Below, piece after piece: positions 44,233 to 54,095 of a stretch of 64,000 nucleotides of DNA. Within the stretch, counting starts at the first letter, position 1. Each line of letters begins with the position of its first letter. The notes beneath the pieces were generated by a model. That model was not told the DNA's origin and made no database searches. It saw nothing but the letters and a program-made list of their open reading frames with translations. The translations under genes were made by a program, and so were the position numbers. The stretch is from Streptomyces halstedii (GTDB taxonomy: Bacteria > Actinomycetota > Actinomycetes > Streptomycetales > Streptomycetaceae), in contig JOAZ01000029.1 of the NCBI GenBank assembly GCA_000720535.1, positions 1-64,000 of the forward strand, in the 5' to 3' direction.

Positions 44233-47200
44233 TCAGCCTCGCGGCTTCTCGCGCATCTCGTACGTCGCGATGACGTCGTCGATCTTGATGTCGTTGAAGT
44301 TCCCGAGGTTGATACCGCCCTCGAAGCCTTCGCGGATCTCGGTGACGTCGTCCTTGAAGCGGCGCAGACCGGAGATGTTGAGGTTCTCCGCGATGACCTT
44401 GCCATCGCGCAGCAGGCGCGCCTTGGTGTTGCGCTTGACCTCGCCGGACCGGACCAGCACACCGGCGATGTTGCCCAGCTTGGACGAGCGGAAGATCTCG
44501 CGGATCTCCGCCGTACCGAGCTCGACCTCTTCGTACTCCGGCTTGAGCATGCCCTTGAGGGCCGCCTCGATCTCCTCGATCGCCTGGTAGATGACCGAGT
44601 AGTACCGGACGTCCACGCCCTCGCGCTCGGCCATCTGCTGTGCGCGCCCGGCGGCCCGCACGTTGAAGCCGATCACGATGGCGTCGGAGCCGGTCGCCAG
44701 GTCGATGTCCGACTCGGTGACCGCACCCACACCGCGGTGCAGGACCCGGATGTCCACCTCTTCGCCGACGTCGAGCTGGAGCAGCGAGGACTCGAGAGCC
44801 TCCACCGAACCGGACGCGTCGCCCTTGATGATGAGGTTGAGTTCCTGGACCAGACCGGCCTTGAGCGCCTCGTCCAGGTTCTCCAGGGAGAACCGGACAC
44901 CCTTGCGGGCGAAGTTGGCGTTGCGCTCGCGGGCGGCACGCTTCTCGGCGATCTGACGGGCCGTACGGTCCTCGTCGACGACCAGGAAGTTGTCGCCGGC
45001 ACCCGGGACGTTGGTGAGACCCAGGACCAGGACGGGGGTCGACGGACCCGCTTCCTCGACGTTGTTGCCGTTGTCGTCGAGCATCGCGCGGACACGTCCG
45101 TACGCGTCGCCGACGACCATCGTGTCACCGATGCGCAGCGTGCCTCGCTGGACCAGGACGGTCGAGACCGCACCGCGGCCGCGGTCGAGGTGGGACTCGA
45201 TCGCGATGCCCTGCGCGTCCTGCTCCGGGTTGGCCCGCAGGTCGAGCGAGGCGTCGGCGGTGAGGACGACGGCCTCCAGCAGCGCCTCGATGTTGAGGCC
45301 CTGCTTGGCGGAGATGTCGACGAACATCGTGTCGCCGCCGTACTCCTCGGCCACCAGACCGAACTCGGTGAGCTGACCGCGCACCTTGGTCGGGTCGGCA
45401 CCCTCGACGTCGATCTTGTTGACCGCGACCACGATCGGCACCTCGGCCGCCTTGGCGTGGTTCAGCGCCTCGATCGTCTGGGGCATCACACCGTCGTTCG
45501 CCGCCACCACGAGGATCGCGATGTCGGTGGACTTCGCACCACGGGCACGCATGGCGGTGAACGCCTCGTGACCCGGGGTGTCGATGAAGGTGATCTTCCG
45601 GTCCTCGCCGTTGACCTCGGAGGAGACCTGGTAGGCACCGATGTGCTGGGTGATGCCACCGGCCTCGCCGGAAGCCACGTTCGTCTTCCGGATCGCGTCC
45701 AGCAGGCGCGTCTTGCCGTGGTCGACGTGACCCATGACGGTCACGACCGGCGGACGCGGGGCGAGGGCCTCTTCGCCGCCCTCGTCCTCACCGAACTCGA
45801 TGTCGAAGGACTCCAGCAGCTCGCGGTCCTCCTCCTCGGGGCTGACGATCTCCAGGACGTAGTTCATCTCGTCCGCGAGGAGGCGCAGCGTGTCGTCGGA
45901 GACGGACTGCGTCGCCGTGACCATCTCGCCGAGGTTCATCATCACGGCGACGAGCGACGCCGGGTTGGCGTTGATCTTCTCCGCGAAGTCGGTCAGCGAG
46001 GCACCGCGCGACAGCCGGACGGCCTGCCCGTTGCCACGGGGCAGCATGACGCCGCCCACCGACGGGGCCTGCATGGCCTCGTACTCCTGGCGCCTCTGCC
46101 GCTTCGACTTGCGGCCACGACGCGCGGGACCGCCGGGACGGCCGAACGCACCCTGTGTGCCACCACGGGCACCCGGGCCGCCGGGACGACCGCCGAAGCC
46201 GGGACGACCGCCGAAGCCGCCGCCACCACCGGGACGGCCGGCGCCGCCACCGCCACCGGGACCACCGGGACGGCCCGCGAAGCCGCCGCCGCCACCGCCG
46301 CCCGGACGGCCGGCGAAGCCGCCGCCACCGGGACGACCGCCACCGGCACCGCCGGGACGACCGCCGGCACCGGGACCACGGCCACCGCCGGGGCCACCAC
46401 CGGGACGCGGACCCGCGGCGGGACGCTGCGGCATCATGCCCGGGTTCGGGCGGTTACCGGCCGGGCCGGCGCCCGGACGGGGAGCCTGCGGACGCGGCAT
46501 GCCGCCCGGGGAGGGACGTGCGCCACCCTGGCCCTGCGGGCGCGGGGCGCCACCGGGACCACCCTGCGGACGCGGGGCGCCGGGGCGCTCCTGACCGCCG
46601 CCGGGACGCGGGGCACCGCCGGGACGGGGCGCCTGGGGGCGCGCCATGCCGGTGGAACCGCCGGAGGTGAAGGGGTTGTTGCCCGGACGGGGACCCGCCG
46701 GACGCGCGCCGGGGCGGGGTGCGCCCTGACCCGAGGGACGGGCCGGACGGTCACCGCCGCGCTCGCCGCGGCCGCCGTCACGCTGACCGCCGTCACGCTG
46801 GCCGCCGTCGCGCTGACCGCCGGCCGGAGCCGGGCGGGCGGGACGGGGGCCGGGGGTGGCGCCGCTGGGACGCGGGGCCTGCTGCGGTGCGGCGGGGCGC
46901 TCCTGGGCCGGAGCCGGTGCCGAGAACTCGGCGGCCGGCACCGGGGTGACCGGGGCCGGCTTGGGCGCGGGCTTCGGGCCCGGACGGGGACCCGCGGCCG
47001 GTGCCGCGGGGGTGCTGCTCGCCTGGGCCGGCTTGGGAGCCGGGGCGCCGGGCTTGGGGGCAGCGGGACGTGCCGCCGCGGCCGGTGAGGGCGCGGCGGG
47101 CTTCGCGGGGGCGGCCTTACGAGGCGCGCCAGGCTTCGCCGCGGACTTCCCGGCGTTGCCACCGGGACCCTGCAGCGCGTCGGTCAACTTGCGTACAACC

Positions 47201-47322
47201 GGCGCCTCGATCGTCGAGGACGCCGAACGGACGAATTCACCGAGTTCTTGGAGCTTGGCCATGACGACCTTGCTCTCCACGCCGAACTCCTTGGCGAGTT
47301 CGTATACCCGGACCTTAGCCAC
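44233..47322 (-). CDS. infB: Translation initiation factor IF-2
   Basis: IF-2 is the GTPase that delivers fMet-tRNA to the 30S subunit and promotes 50S joining. The N-terminal [21 protein letters not shown] block is followed by about 350 residues of low-complexity Pro/Gly/Ala/Arg typical of Streptomyces IF-2. The GTPase domain starts near residue 525: [20 protein letters not shown] and NKID. Beta-barrel domains and the C-terminal fMet-tRNA domain follow, ending [22 protein letters not shown] (two blocks). The GTG at 47322 has AAGGAG upstream. 1029 aa is normal for the genus. The Gly-rich region contains many imperfect repeats encoding GRPGG. Confidence 0.96.
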   Translation of the reverse strand: MAKVRVYELAKEFGVESKVVMAKLQELGEFVRSASSTIEAPVVRKLTDALQGPGGNAGKSAAKPGAPRKAAPAKPAAPSPAAAARPAAPKPGAPAPKPAQASSTPAAPAAGPRPGPKPAPKPAPVTPVPAAEFSAPAPAQERPAAPQQAPRPSGATPGPRPARPAPAGGQRDGGQRDGGQRDGGRGERGGDRPARPSGQGAPRPGARPAGPRPGNNPFTSGGSTGMARPQAPRPGGAPRPGGGQERPGAPRPQGGPGGAPRPQGQGGARPSPGGMPRPQAPRPGAGPAGNRPNPGMMPQRPAAGPRPGGGPGGGRGPGAGGRPGGAGGGRPGGGGFAGRPGGGGGGGFAGRPGGPGGGGGAGRPGGGGGFGGRPGFGGRPGGPGARGGTQGAFGRPGGPARRGRKSKRQRRQEYEAMQAPSVGGVMLPRGNGQAVRLSRGASLTDFAEKINANPASLVAVMMNLGEMVTATQSVSDDTLRLLADEMNYVLEIVSPEEEDRELLESFDIEFGEDEGGEEALAPRPPVVTVMGHVDHGKTRLLDAIRKTNVASGEAGGITQHIGAYQVSSEVNGEDRKITFIDTPGHEAFTAMRARGAKSTDIAILVVAANDGVMPQTIEALNHAKAAEVPIVVAVNKIDVEGADPTKVRGQLTEFGLVAEEYGGDTMFVDISAKQGLNIEALLEAVVLTADASLDLRANPEQDAQGIAIESHLDRGRGAVSTVLVQRGTLRIGDTMVVGDAYGRVRAMLDDNGNNVEEAGPSTPVLVLGLTNVPGAGDNFLVVDEDRTARQIAEKRAARERNANFARKGVRFSLENLDEALKAGLVQELNLIIKGDASGSVEALESSLLQLDVGEEVDIRVLHRGVGAVTESDIDLATGSDAIVIGFNVRAAGRAQQMAEREGVDVRYYSVIYQAIEEIEAALKGMLKPEYEEVELGTAEIREIFRSSKLGNIAGVLVRSGEVKRNTKARLLRDGKVIAENLNISGLRRFKDDVTEIREGFEGGINLGNFNDIKIDDVIATYEMREKPRG

Positions 47323-47474
47323 TTCGCTCCTTTTAGGTCCGGGTTACCGCCGGACCGTCGCTACTTCATGGGCGTACTCATCGCGTACTCATCGAGTGCT
47401 CATCGCAATCTCGACCTACTTCCAACTCGCGAGGTACCTGACCGCACGGGGACCCGTGCCGTTCACTTTCTTTC

Positions 47475-47753
47475 TTACGGTGTCACCCGCTCCACGAACC
47501 GCCGCAGTGCCGCGGTGTCGAACGGCCCCTTGGCCTTGAAGGCCCGGGGGAACGCCCGGCGGCGGACCGCCAGGTCGAGACAGACAGGGGCGGGGTGCAC
47601 ATACGCACCCCGGCCGGGCAGCGTACCGCGTGGATCAGGGAGGACGTCTCCCTCGTCCACCACGGTGCGCAGCAGCTCGCTCTTGGCCGCCCGCTCCCGG
47701 CATCCCACACAGGTTCGCTCGGGGCAAGCGCGGGCGTGCGTCCGGCCAGACAC
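47475..47753 (-). CDS. ylxR: YlxR-type nucleic-acid-binding protein (DUF448)
   Basis: YlxR is a small RNA/nucleoid-binding protein encoded between nusA and infB in Gram-positive bacteria. The motif RTCVGCRERAAKSELLR lies near residue 14, then GRGAYVHP and RAFPRAFK. The GTG at 47753 (92 aa) has GGGGAGG 11 bases upstream. It lies 152 bp upstream of infB and 176 bp downstream of nusA. The nusA-ylxR spacer (47754-47929) shows nothing I can assign. Confidence 0.88.
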   Translation of the reverse strand: MSGRTHARACPERTCVGCRERAAKSELLRTVVDEGDVLPDPRGTLPGRGAYVHPAPVCLDLAVRRRAFPRAFKAKGPFDTAALRRFVERVTP

Positions 47754-47929
47754 GTTTAAGTCTACCTCCCCGCACCGACCTCACCCCTTTGGGGCAAGAA
47801 TCGAACGGATGTTGTCGTGATCTCAGCGACGGATCGCCTCGATCTATTCCGTCACACCGGCCGGGGACCGGTGCCACGAGGCGGCGGGACCCGTGCGGCG
47901 CACGGCCTCGGGGCCGTACGCCGCGCCGG

Positions 47930-48961
47930 TCAGGAGCGTTCCCGGGCGCGCTCGGCGCGCTCGCGGTCGGCGGTCTCCCGCTCCTCGTCCGTCTCGGTGT
48001 CCGGGCGGATGTCGATGCGCCAGCCGGTGAGCCGCGCGGCGAGCCGGGCGTTCTGCCCCTCCTTGCCGATCGCCAGCGACAGCTGGTAGTCGGGCACGGT
48101 GACCCGGGCGGAGCGGGCGCCGAGGTCCACGACCTCGACCTCGCTCACCCGTGCGGGTGACAGCGCGTTGGCGACCATCTCGGCCGGGTCGTCCGACCAG
48201 TCCACGATGTCGATCTTCTCGCCGTGCAGTTCCGCCATCACGTTGCGCACCCGGCTGCCCATGGGGCCGATGCAGGCGCCCTTCGGGTTGAGCCCGGCAC
48301 GGGTGGAGCGGACGGCGATCTTCGTGCGGTGGCCGGCCTCGCGGGCGATGGCCTCGATGACGACCGAGCCGTCCGCGATCTCCGGGACCTCCAGCGCGAA
48401 GAGCTTCTTCACGAGGTTCGGGTGGGTGCGCGACAGGGTCACGGACGGCCCGCGCACCCCCTTGGCCACCCGGACGACGTAGGTCCGCAGGCGCAGGCCG
48501 TGGGTGTACTCCTCGCCCGGCACCTGCTCCTGGACGGGCAGGATCGCCTCCAGCTTGCCGATGTCCACCAGGACGTTCTTCGGGTCCTTGCCCTGCTGCA
48601 CGAGGCCGGTGACGACATCGCCCTCGTGGCCGGCGTACTCGCCGAACGTCCGGTCGTCCTCGGCGTCGCGCAGCCGCTGCAGGATGACCTGCTTGGCGGT
48701 GCTCGCGGCGATACGCCCGAAGCCGGACGGGGTGTCGTCGAACTCCTTGGCCTCCTGGCCCTCTTCCAGGTCGGCCGGGTCCTCCGTCGCCCACACCGTG
48801 ACGTGGCCGTTGGCGTCCAGCTCGACGCGCGCCCGGCGGTGGCTGCCCTCGGTGCGGTGGTACGCGATGAGGAGGGCCGACTCGATCGCCCCGACGAGCA
48901 CGTCGAAGGGGATCTCCTTGTCCTGCGCCAAGCCCTTCAGAAGCTTCACATCGATGTCCAC
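47930..48961 (-). CDS. nusA: Transcription termination/antitermination factor NusA
   Basis: NusA binds RNA polymerase and modulates pausing, termination and rRNA antitermination. The order is: N-terminal polymerase-binding domain ([19 protein letters not shown]), S1 domain ([23 protein letters not shown] in two parts), KH1 ([20 protein letters not shown] split, [19 protein letters not shown]) and KH2 ([21 protein letters not shown]), then a short acidic/basic tail. At 343 aa it lacks the extra C-terminal acidic repeats of E. coli NusA, as usual in actinobacteria. The GTG at 48961 is two bases past the rimP stop, with GGAGG upstream. Confidence 0.96.
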   Translation of the reverse strand: MDIDVKLLKGLAQDKEIPFDVLVGAIESALLIAYHRTEGSHRRARVELDANGHVTVWATEDPADLEEGQEAKEFDDTPSGFGRIAASTAKQVILQRLRDAEDDRTFGEYAGHEGDVVTGLVQQGKDPKNVLVDIGKLEAILPVQEQVPGEEYTHGLRLRTYVVRVAKGVRGPSVTLSRTHPNLVKKLFALEVPEIADGSVVIEAIAREAGHRTKIAVRSTRAGLNPKGACIGPMGSRVRNVMAELHGEKIDIVDWSDDPAEMVANALSPARVSEVEVVDLGARSARVTVPDYQLSLAIGKEGQNARLAARLTGWRIDIRPDTETDEERETADRERAERARERS

Positions 48962-48963
48962 GG

Positions 48964-49461
48964 CTACGCCTCCTCTTCCTTCTTGTCCTTGCGGTTGAAT
49001 TCGATCTCCACGCGCGCGCGGGCGATCTCGTCGAAGGCGATCCGGCGCGCGGTGGGCTTGCGGCCCTTGACGCCCGGCACTTCGAGATCGAGCCCTTCGT
49101 CGTCGACACCGAGGATCCGGGCCACCAGTTCGCCGCCGTCGGCGAGGGTGAGCTTGGCCAGCCGGCCGGTGGCGCGTACGTAGTGGCGGTGCTCGGTCAA
49201 CGGGCGGTCCGCGCCCGGAGAGCTCACTTCGAGGACGTATTCGCCCTCGCCCATCGCGTCGGTCGCGTCGAGGGTCTCGGCGATCACGCGGCTCAGCTCG
49301 GCGCAGGTGTCGAGCTCCACGCCGTCCTCGGAGTCCACGACGACCCGCAGCACCCGGCGGCGGCCTGCCCGGGAGACCTCGATCTCCTCCAGGTCCAGCT
49401 CCTTGGCGCTGACGAGCGGTTCGAGCAGCCCGCGCAGCCTCTCGCTCTGGGTGGTGCTCAT
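48964..49461 (-). CDS. rimP: Ribosome maturation factor RimP
   Basis: RimP acts in 30S assembly. The 165-aa protein has the family blocks [41 protein letters not shown] (residues about 75-95) and [14 protein letters not shown]. The ATG at 49461 has GAGGAG 7-8 bases upstream. It is the first gene of the rimP-nusA-ylxR-infB-ylxP-rbfA-truB operon; the promoter should lie in the 171-bp divergent spacer (49462-49632). Confidence 0.95.
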   Translation of the reverse strand: MSTTQSERLRGLLEPLVSAKELDLEEIEVSRAGRRRVLRVVVDSEDGVELDTCAELSRVIAETLDATDAMGEGEYVLEVSSPGADRPLTEHRHYVRATGRLAKLTLADGGELVARILGVDDEGLDLEVPGVKGRKPTARRIAFDEIARARVEIEFNRKDKKEEEA

Positions 49462-49632
49462 CCGGGTGACTCCTCGGCCGCGTGTGCTGTTGTGGGGATC
49501 GTCGCGTGTCAGGTCAAAGGGTATCCGGTCCGCAGGGGTGTTGCCGTCCGCCTCCCGTCCAGCCGCGGGTACGCTCGCCTGCGGTGATCACTTCGGGTCA
49601 GAAACCGTCAAAAACCAGGCTGAAGGAGACAA

Positions 49633-50148
49633 GTGCAGCGCACGGGGACGACGCGCAGGAGTGCGCTCACCGCTTCGGGAGCACTCGCCCTGGGCGCGCT
49701 ACTGACAGGCTGCACAGGCGGCACCGGGAGCGACCGGGGGGCCACGCCCGCCGACGCCCGTAGCGCCTCGGCACGCGCGCGGACGGCGCTGCGGACGGCG
49801 GCCGCCCGCACCAGCCACGCCCTGCGCGCCCGGTACGCCGCGGTCGCGGCCGCGCACCCCGCGACGGCCGGCGGGCTCGCACCCCTGAGGGCCGCCGTGG
49901 GCGAACACGCGCGGGCCTTCTCCAAGGACGTGCCGGCGCCGTCCGTCCCGGCTCCCGCCCCCTCCCCCACCGACGCCCGTACCGCCCTGAAGGAGCTGGC
50001 GGCCGAGGAGCTCAGGGTGGCCGACGAGCGCGCCGGGACCCTGCTGACGGCCGACCCGGAGACGGCCCGGCTGCTGGCCTCGGTCGCGGCCGCCGGAGCG
50101 GTCCACGCCTACCTGCTGACGGAACTGGCCAAGGAGATCGCGTCATGA
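49633..50148 (+). CDS. Putative lipoprotein with helical, Ala-rich body
   Basis: The 171-aa protein starts with an RR-containing signal (TTRRSALTASGALALGALLTGC), i.e. a Tat-like or Sec lipoprotein signal with lipobox LTGC. The mature part is Ala/Arg/Pro-rich and helical, with a low-complexity VPAPSVPAPAPSP linker. No known domain is seen. The GTG at 49633 has AGGAGAC 6 bases upstream, and its stop overlaps the next gene's ATG (ATGA). It is divergent from rimP. I infer an envelope helper of the DUF4439 protein encoded next. Confidence 0.75.
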   Translation: MQRTGTTRRSALTASGALALGALLTGCTGGTGSDRGATPADARSASARARTALRTAAARTSHALRARYAAVAAAHPATAGGLAPLRAAVGEHARAFSKDVPAPSVPAPAPSPTDARTALKELAAEELRVADERAGTLLTADPETARLLASVAAAGAVHAYLLTELAKEIAS

Positions 50149-50654
50149 CCGAGGTGACGGCAACGGCCGCGCGGGGCGAGGACCCGGGCGCGCTCCTGGC
50201 CGCGCAGGCCGCGCTCGCGGCCGAACACGCCGCGGTGTACGGCTACGGCGTGCTCGGCGGCCGGCTGGAGGGCCGCCCGCGCACCGAGGCCACCGCGGCC
50301 CACGACGCGCACCGCGCGCGCCGGGACGCGCTGGTGCGTACGGTCCGCGACCTGGGCGGTACGCCGGTGGCGGCGGACGCCGCGTACGCTCTGCCGTTCC
50401 CGGTGTCCGACCCGTCGGCCGCCCTGCGGCTCGCCGCCGTGATCGAGGACCGGGTCGCGGGCGTCTGCTCCGACCTGGTGCGGGCCGCCCGGGGGCCGCT
50501 GCGGTCACAGGCCGCGGGCGCGCTCCGGGAGGCCGCCGTGCGGGCCGCCCGCTGGCGCGGCTCCGGCGTAGCCTTTCCGGGGCTCGCGGAGAAGGCCTCC
50601 GCCGAACCGGCGGACACCACGGCCGAGGCGGGCGCCACGGGCGTCCCGCACTGA
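50145..50654 (+). CDS. DUF4439 ferritin-like domain protein
   Basis: This 169-aa four-helix protein begins AAQAALAAEHAAVYGYGVLG and continues with AHDAHRARRDALVRTV; the Glu, His and Tyr pattern is that of the DUF4439 ferritin-like family. Whether it binds metal is unknown. There is no signal peptide. The ATG at 50145 overlaps the lipoprotein stop; the phosphotransferase-like gene starts 39 bp downstream. The trio is conserved beside rimP in Streptomyces as far as I recall. Confidence 0.78.
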   Translation: MTEVTATAARGEDPGALLAAQAALAAEHAAVYGYGVLGGRLEGRPRTEATAAHDAHRARRDALVRTVRDLGGTPVAADAAYALPFPVSDPSAALRLAAVIEDRVAGVCSDLVRAARGPLRSQAAGALREAAVRAARWRGSGVAFPGLAEKASAEPADTTAEAGATGVPH

Positions 50655-50693
50655 CGCGGGCTGACGCGGGCTCGGAAGGGGAACAAGGCACGT

Positions 50694-51611
50694 ATGGGTT
50701 TCGAACCGCCTCGGAGACTGGTGCGGGCGCTCGGCGAGACGTACGGGGACGGGGCCGCCGACTGGCTCGGCCGGCTCCCCGCACTGGCCGAGGAGGCACT
50801 GTCCGCCCCGGGCCGCGAGGCCGTCGCCGAACGGGTCGTCGCCCCGGGCGGGCGCAGCAGCCTCGTCCTCCTGGCGCACCGGCCGGACGGCACCCGGGCC
50901 GCGCTGAAGATCGCCCCGCCCGGTGCCGCGCCCGCGCTCGAACGCGCGGCGCTCGCGCACTGGAACGGCTGGGGCGCGGTGGAACTGCTGGTCCCCGGCG
51001 ACCTGCCGGCGCCCGGGGACGCCCTGCTGCTGGAACGGCTGCACCACGAGGTGTCGCTGCGCTCCCTGCCGGAGGCCAAGGCGCTGCTGGAGGCGGCGGG
51101 CACGGTACGGCGGCTCTGGGTCCAACCGCCGCCCGGCCACCCGTTCGAGACCGTCGCGGAGCGCACCGGGGCCCAGGCGGGGCCGATGCGGGCCGCCGCC
51201 GCGCGGGAGCCGGAGCTGGAGCCGCTGGTCTCGGCGGCGCTCGCGGCACGCGAGGAACTGCTCGCCGGGGAGACGGAGAGCTTCCTGCTGCACGGAAACT
51301 TCCGGCAGAGCAAGGTGCTGTCGGGCGAGCGGGCGCCGTGGCTGGCGGTGGGGCCGGAACCGCTGGTGGGTGAACGCGCCTACGACCTGGCCCGGCTGGT
51401 GCGCGACCGGGTCGAGGACCTGATCGCCTCACCGGGCGGCCCGGTGACGGCCCGGCGCCGGATCAAGAGGCTGGCGGAGTCCCTGGAGGTCGATCAGGCG
51501 CGGCTGCGCGGCTGGACGCTGTTCCGGGCCGTGGAGTCGGGCACCCGCACGCTGACGGCGGGCCGCCGCCAGGACGGCGAACTGACCCTGGAGTTCGCGG
51601 GCTGGCTCTGA
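50694..51611 (+). CDS. Aminoglycoside-phosphotransferase-fold protein, probable pseudokinase
   Basis: This 305-aa protein has the fold of the APH(6)/streptomycin-phosphotransferase family: the ATP-binding lysine in RAALKIAPP (Lys72), the helix AALAHWNGWGAVELL, LLLERL, and the C-lobe VGERAYDLARLVRDR. The catalytic loop is broken: HGDxxxxN reads HGNFRQSK (Asp to Asn202, Asn to Lys207), and the metal-binding Asp of the IDP motif is Gly220 (VGPEP). It is therefore unlikely to be an active resistance kinase. The ATG at 50694 has GAAGGGG upstream. It is convergent with proS, with an 18-bp terminator between. Confidence 0.82.
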   Translation: MGFEPPRRLVRALGETYGDGAADWLGRLPALAEEALSAPGREAVAERVVAPGGRSSLVLLAHRPDGTRAALKIAPPGAAPALERAALAHWNGWGAVELLVPGDLPAPGDALLLERLHHEVSLRSLPEAKALLEAAGTVRRLWVQPPPGHPFETVAERTGAQAGPMRAAAAREPELEPLVSAALAAREELLAGETESFLLHGNFRQSKVLSGERAPWLAVGPEPLVGERAYDLARLVRDRVEDLIASPGGPVTARRRIKRLAESLEVDQARLRGWTLFRAVESGTRTLTAGRRQDGELTLEFAGWL

Positions 51612-51643
51612 GGGTGTCCCCCCGCGGGCGGGGGCGGCCGATG

Positions 51644-51684
51644 ACCGAGCGGCCCCCGCGCGCGGTGCGCGGGGGCCGCTCGGT
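51644..51684. terminator. Bidirectional terminator between the pseudokinase gene and proS
   Basis: Perfect 18-bp stem ACCGAGCGGCCCCCGCGC (51644-51661) with 51667-51684, loop GCGGT. Confidence 0.85.
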
Positions 51685-51702
51685 GTGCGCCGTGCGGGTG
51701 GG

Positions 51703-53403
51703 TCAGCCCTGGGCGGTCAGGCGGGCGACGGCGTCCTCGACCGTCAGCTCCTCGCGCTCGCCCGTGCGCCGGTCCTTCAGTTCCAGGACGCCCTCGGCCG
51801 AGCGGCGCCCGGCGACGAGGATCTTCGGGACGCCGATGAGCTCGGCGTCGGTGAACTTCACGCCCGGCGAGACGCCCGCGCGGTCGTCGACGATGACCCG
51901 GACACCCGCCGCGGCGAGCTTCTCGGACACGCCGAGCGCCAGCTCCGTCTGGAGCGCCTTGCCGGCGGCGACCACGTGCACGTCGGCCGGGGCGATCTCG
52001 CGGGGCCAGCACAGGCCCTTGTCGTCGGCGGTCTGCTCGGCCAGGGCGGCCACCGCGCGGGAGACGCCGATGCCGTACGAGCCCATCGTCACGCGGACCG
52101 GCTTGCCCTGCTGGCCGAGGACGTCGAGGGCGAAGATGTCGGCGTACTTGCGGCCGAGCTGGAAGATGTGGCCGATCTCGATGGCGCGGTCCACCTGGAG
52201 GCCGGTGCCGCACCGGGGGCAGGGGTCGCCGGCCTCGACGACGACGACGTCGAGGTGCTCGTCGACCTCGAAGTCGCGCCCGCACACGACGTTCCTCGCG
52301 TGCACGCCCTCCTTGTTGGCGCCGGTGATCCAGGAGGTGCCGGCGGCGACACGGGGGTCGGCGATGTAGCGGACCTTCTCCAGGCCCTGCGGCCCGACGT
52401 AGCCGCGCACCAGGTCGGGGCGGCCCACGAAGTCCTCGGCGGTGACCAGTTCGACCTCGGCCGGTGCCAGGTGCTCGCCGAGCTTGCCGAGATCCACCTC
52501 GCGGTCGCCGGGCACGCCCACGGCCACGATCTCGCCGTCCACCTTGACCAGTAGGTTCTTCAGCGTCGCGGAGGCCGGGACGCCGAGGAAGTCCGCCAGG
52601 GTCTCGATGGTCGGGGTGTCGGGGGTGTCCATCTCCTCGGCCGGGGCGACGCCGGAGGCGTCACCGGGGGTGGCCACGAAGGTCACGGCCTCGGTGTTGG
52701 CGGCGTAGTCGCAGTTCGGGCAGTCGACGAAGGTGTCCTCGCCGGCCGGGGCGGGGGCCAGGAACTCCTCGGACGCCGAACCGCCCATGGCCCCGGAGAC
52801 CGCGGAGACGATGCGGTGGTCGAGGCCGAGCCGCTCGAAGATCCGGATGTAGGCGCCGCGGTGCAGCCGGTACGACTCGGCCAGGCCCTCGTCGGTGGTG
52901 TCGAAGGAGTACGAGTCCTTCATCTGGAACTCGCGGCCGCGCAGCACACCGGCGCGGGGGCGGGCCTCGTCGCGGTACTTCGTCTGGATCTGGTAGAGGA
53001 TCACGGGCAGGTCCTTGTAGGACGAGCACATGTCCTTGACGACCTGGGTGAAGATCTCCTCGTGGGTCGGGCCGAGGAGGTAGTCGGAGCCCTTGCGGTC
53101 CTGGAGCCGGAACAGCAGGTCGCCGTACTCGTCGTAGCGGCCGCTGGCCTCGTACGGCTCCTTGGGGAGCAGGGCGGGCAGCAGGACCTCCTGGCCGCCG
53201 ATGGCGTCCATCTCCTCGCGGACGACCCGGCTCACGTTCTCCAGGACCTTCTTGCCGAGCGGGAGCCAGGACCAGATACCGGCGGCGGTGCGGCGTACGT
53301 ATCCGGCCCGGACGAGGAGCTTGTGGTTGAGCGTCTCGGCGTCGGCCGGGTCGTCACGCAGTGTCTTGATCATCAATCGGGACATGCGCTGGACCTGGGC
53401 CAT
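51703..53403 (-). CDS. proS: Prolyl-tRNA synthetase
   Basis: ProRS charges tRNA-Pro. The 566-aa bacterial-type enzyme has class II motif 1 ([27 protein letters not shown], split), motif 2 ([21 protein letters not shown], split), the inserted editing domain in the middle (about residues 230-390, [20 protein letters not shown]), and motif 3 ([17 protein letters not shown]). A C-terminal anticodon-binding domain follows. The ATG at 53403 has AGGAG 6 bases upstream. It is convergent with the pseudokinase gene. Confidence 0.97.
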   Translation of the reverse strand: MAQVQRMSRLMIKTLRDDPADAETLNHKLLVRAGYVRRTAAGIWSWLPLGKKVLENVSRVVREEMDAIGGQEVLLPALLPKEPYEASGRYDEYGDLLFRLQDRKGSDYLLGPTHEEIFTQVVKDMCSSYKDLPVILYQIQTKYRDEARPRAGVLRGREFQMKDSYSFDTTDEGLAESYRLHRGAYIRIFERLGLDHRIVSAVSGAMGGSASEEFLAPAPAGEDTFVDCPNCDYAANTEAVTFVATPGDASGVAPAEEMDTPDTPTIETLADFLGVPASATLKNLLVKVDGEIVAVGVPGDREVDLGKLGEHLAPAEVELVTAEDFVGRPDLVRGYVGPQGLEKVRYIADPRVAAGTSWITGANKEGVHARNVVCGRDFEVDEHLDVVVVEAGDPCPRCGTGLQVDRAIEIGHIFQLGRKYADIFALDVLGQQGKPVRVTMGSYGIGVSRAVAALAEQTADDKGLCWPREIAPADVHVVAAGKALQTELALGVSEKLAAAGVRVIVDDRAGVSPGVKFTDAELIGVPKILVAGRRSAEGVLELKDRRTGEREELTVEDAVARLTAQG

Positions 53404-53472
53404 GGTGAACTCCTGCTCGGAAGGGTGGTGGCCCCGAGGTTAGCCGGGCGGCCCGCGCGGGCGGAAATCGAT

Positions 53473-54051
53473 TCACCGGCCGCGGCGCAGCGGCAGGGGC
53501 GCGCCCATCACCGCGTACGGCCTGGGTGCGCCGGGGAAGGCCACCAGCCGGGCCAGGTCCCGGTAGCCGAGGCTGCGGTAGAGGCCGCGGGCGGGGCTGT
53601 CGGTGTCGATCGCGGAGAGGATCGAGCGGGGCTGGTCCACGGCGTCGGTGACGGTGGTGATCAGACAGCGGCCGATGCCGTGCTGCTGGAAGTCCGGGTG
53701 GACGTGGAGCTCGGTGATCACGAAGGAGTCGTCGAGCCAGTGGTCGGAGCCGGTGGCCCACAGATACGGCTGGACGACGGTGGACCACCAGTGGGCGCGG
53801 TCGTTCGGCAGGCCGTAGACGAAGCCGACGAGGCGTCCGTCGGGGGTGGTGGCCCCGAGGGCCCGCGCCCCGGGGTCGTCGAGGTGCCGGAGCACGATAT
53901 GGCGGCGCACGTCGATCTCGTCCTGGGAGAGGCCGAAGGCGACGGCCTGGACGGCCAGTGCCTCGTCCACACGGGCGGCGAGGTCGAGCGGTCCGACCAC
54001 GATGCCGGGGGTCCCGGAGCCGCCGGGGAAAGCGGGGGTTGCTGCTGCCAT
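53473..54051 (-). CDS. GNAT family N-acetyltransferase
   Basis: This 192-aa protein has the GNAT acetyl-CoA fold: ITELHVHPDFQQHGIGRCLI is the motif A region (Q/R-x-x-G-x-G/A as QQHGIG), preceded by GRLVGFVYG and followed by GLYRSLGYRDLARLV. The substrate is unknown. The ATG at 54051 has no convincing RBS. TAGGGT lies 6 bases upstream, so the mRNA may be leaderless. proS starts 69 bp downstream on the same strand. Confidence 0.85.
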   Translation of the reverse strand: MAAATPAFPGGSGTPGIVVGPLDLAARVDEALAVQAVAFGLSQDEIDVRRHIVLRHLDDPGARALGATTPDGRLVGFVYGLPNDRAHWWSTVVQPYLWATGSDHWLDDSFVITELHVHPDFQQHGIGRCLITTVTDAVDQPRSILSAIDTDSPARGLYRSLGYRDLARLVAFPGAPRPYAVMGAPLPLRRGR

Positions 54052-54057
54052 GCGGGA

Positions 54058-54063
54058 ACCCTA
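54058..54063 (-). promoter_or_regulatory. -10-like hexamer of the GNAT gene (leaderless candidate)
   Basis: The minus strand reads TAGGGT, then 6 bases, then ATG; a weak TTCTGA lies 17 bp upstream of the hexamer. Confidence 0.4.
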
Positions 54064-54095
54064 CTGGCCGGGCCGTCCGGTCAGAACAGCGTGCT

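Noticed and set aside
45990-46990. Repeat-rich tract that could be mistaken for a CRISPR or minisatellite
   Set aside because: The repeats encode the Gly/Pro/Arg low-complexity N-domain of IF-2, are irregular in length and lack spacers.
51703-53403. Second, minus-frame gene overlapping proS
   Set aside because: Alternative frames such as 51494-52285 are Arg/Pro/Gly-rich shadows of proS.
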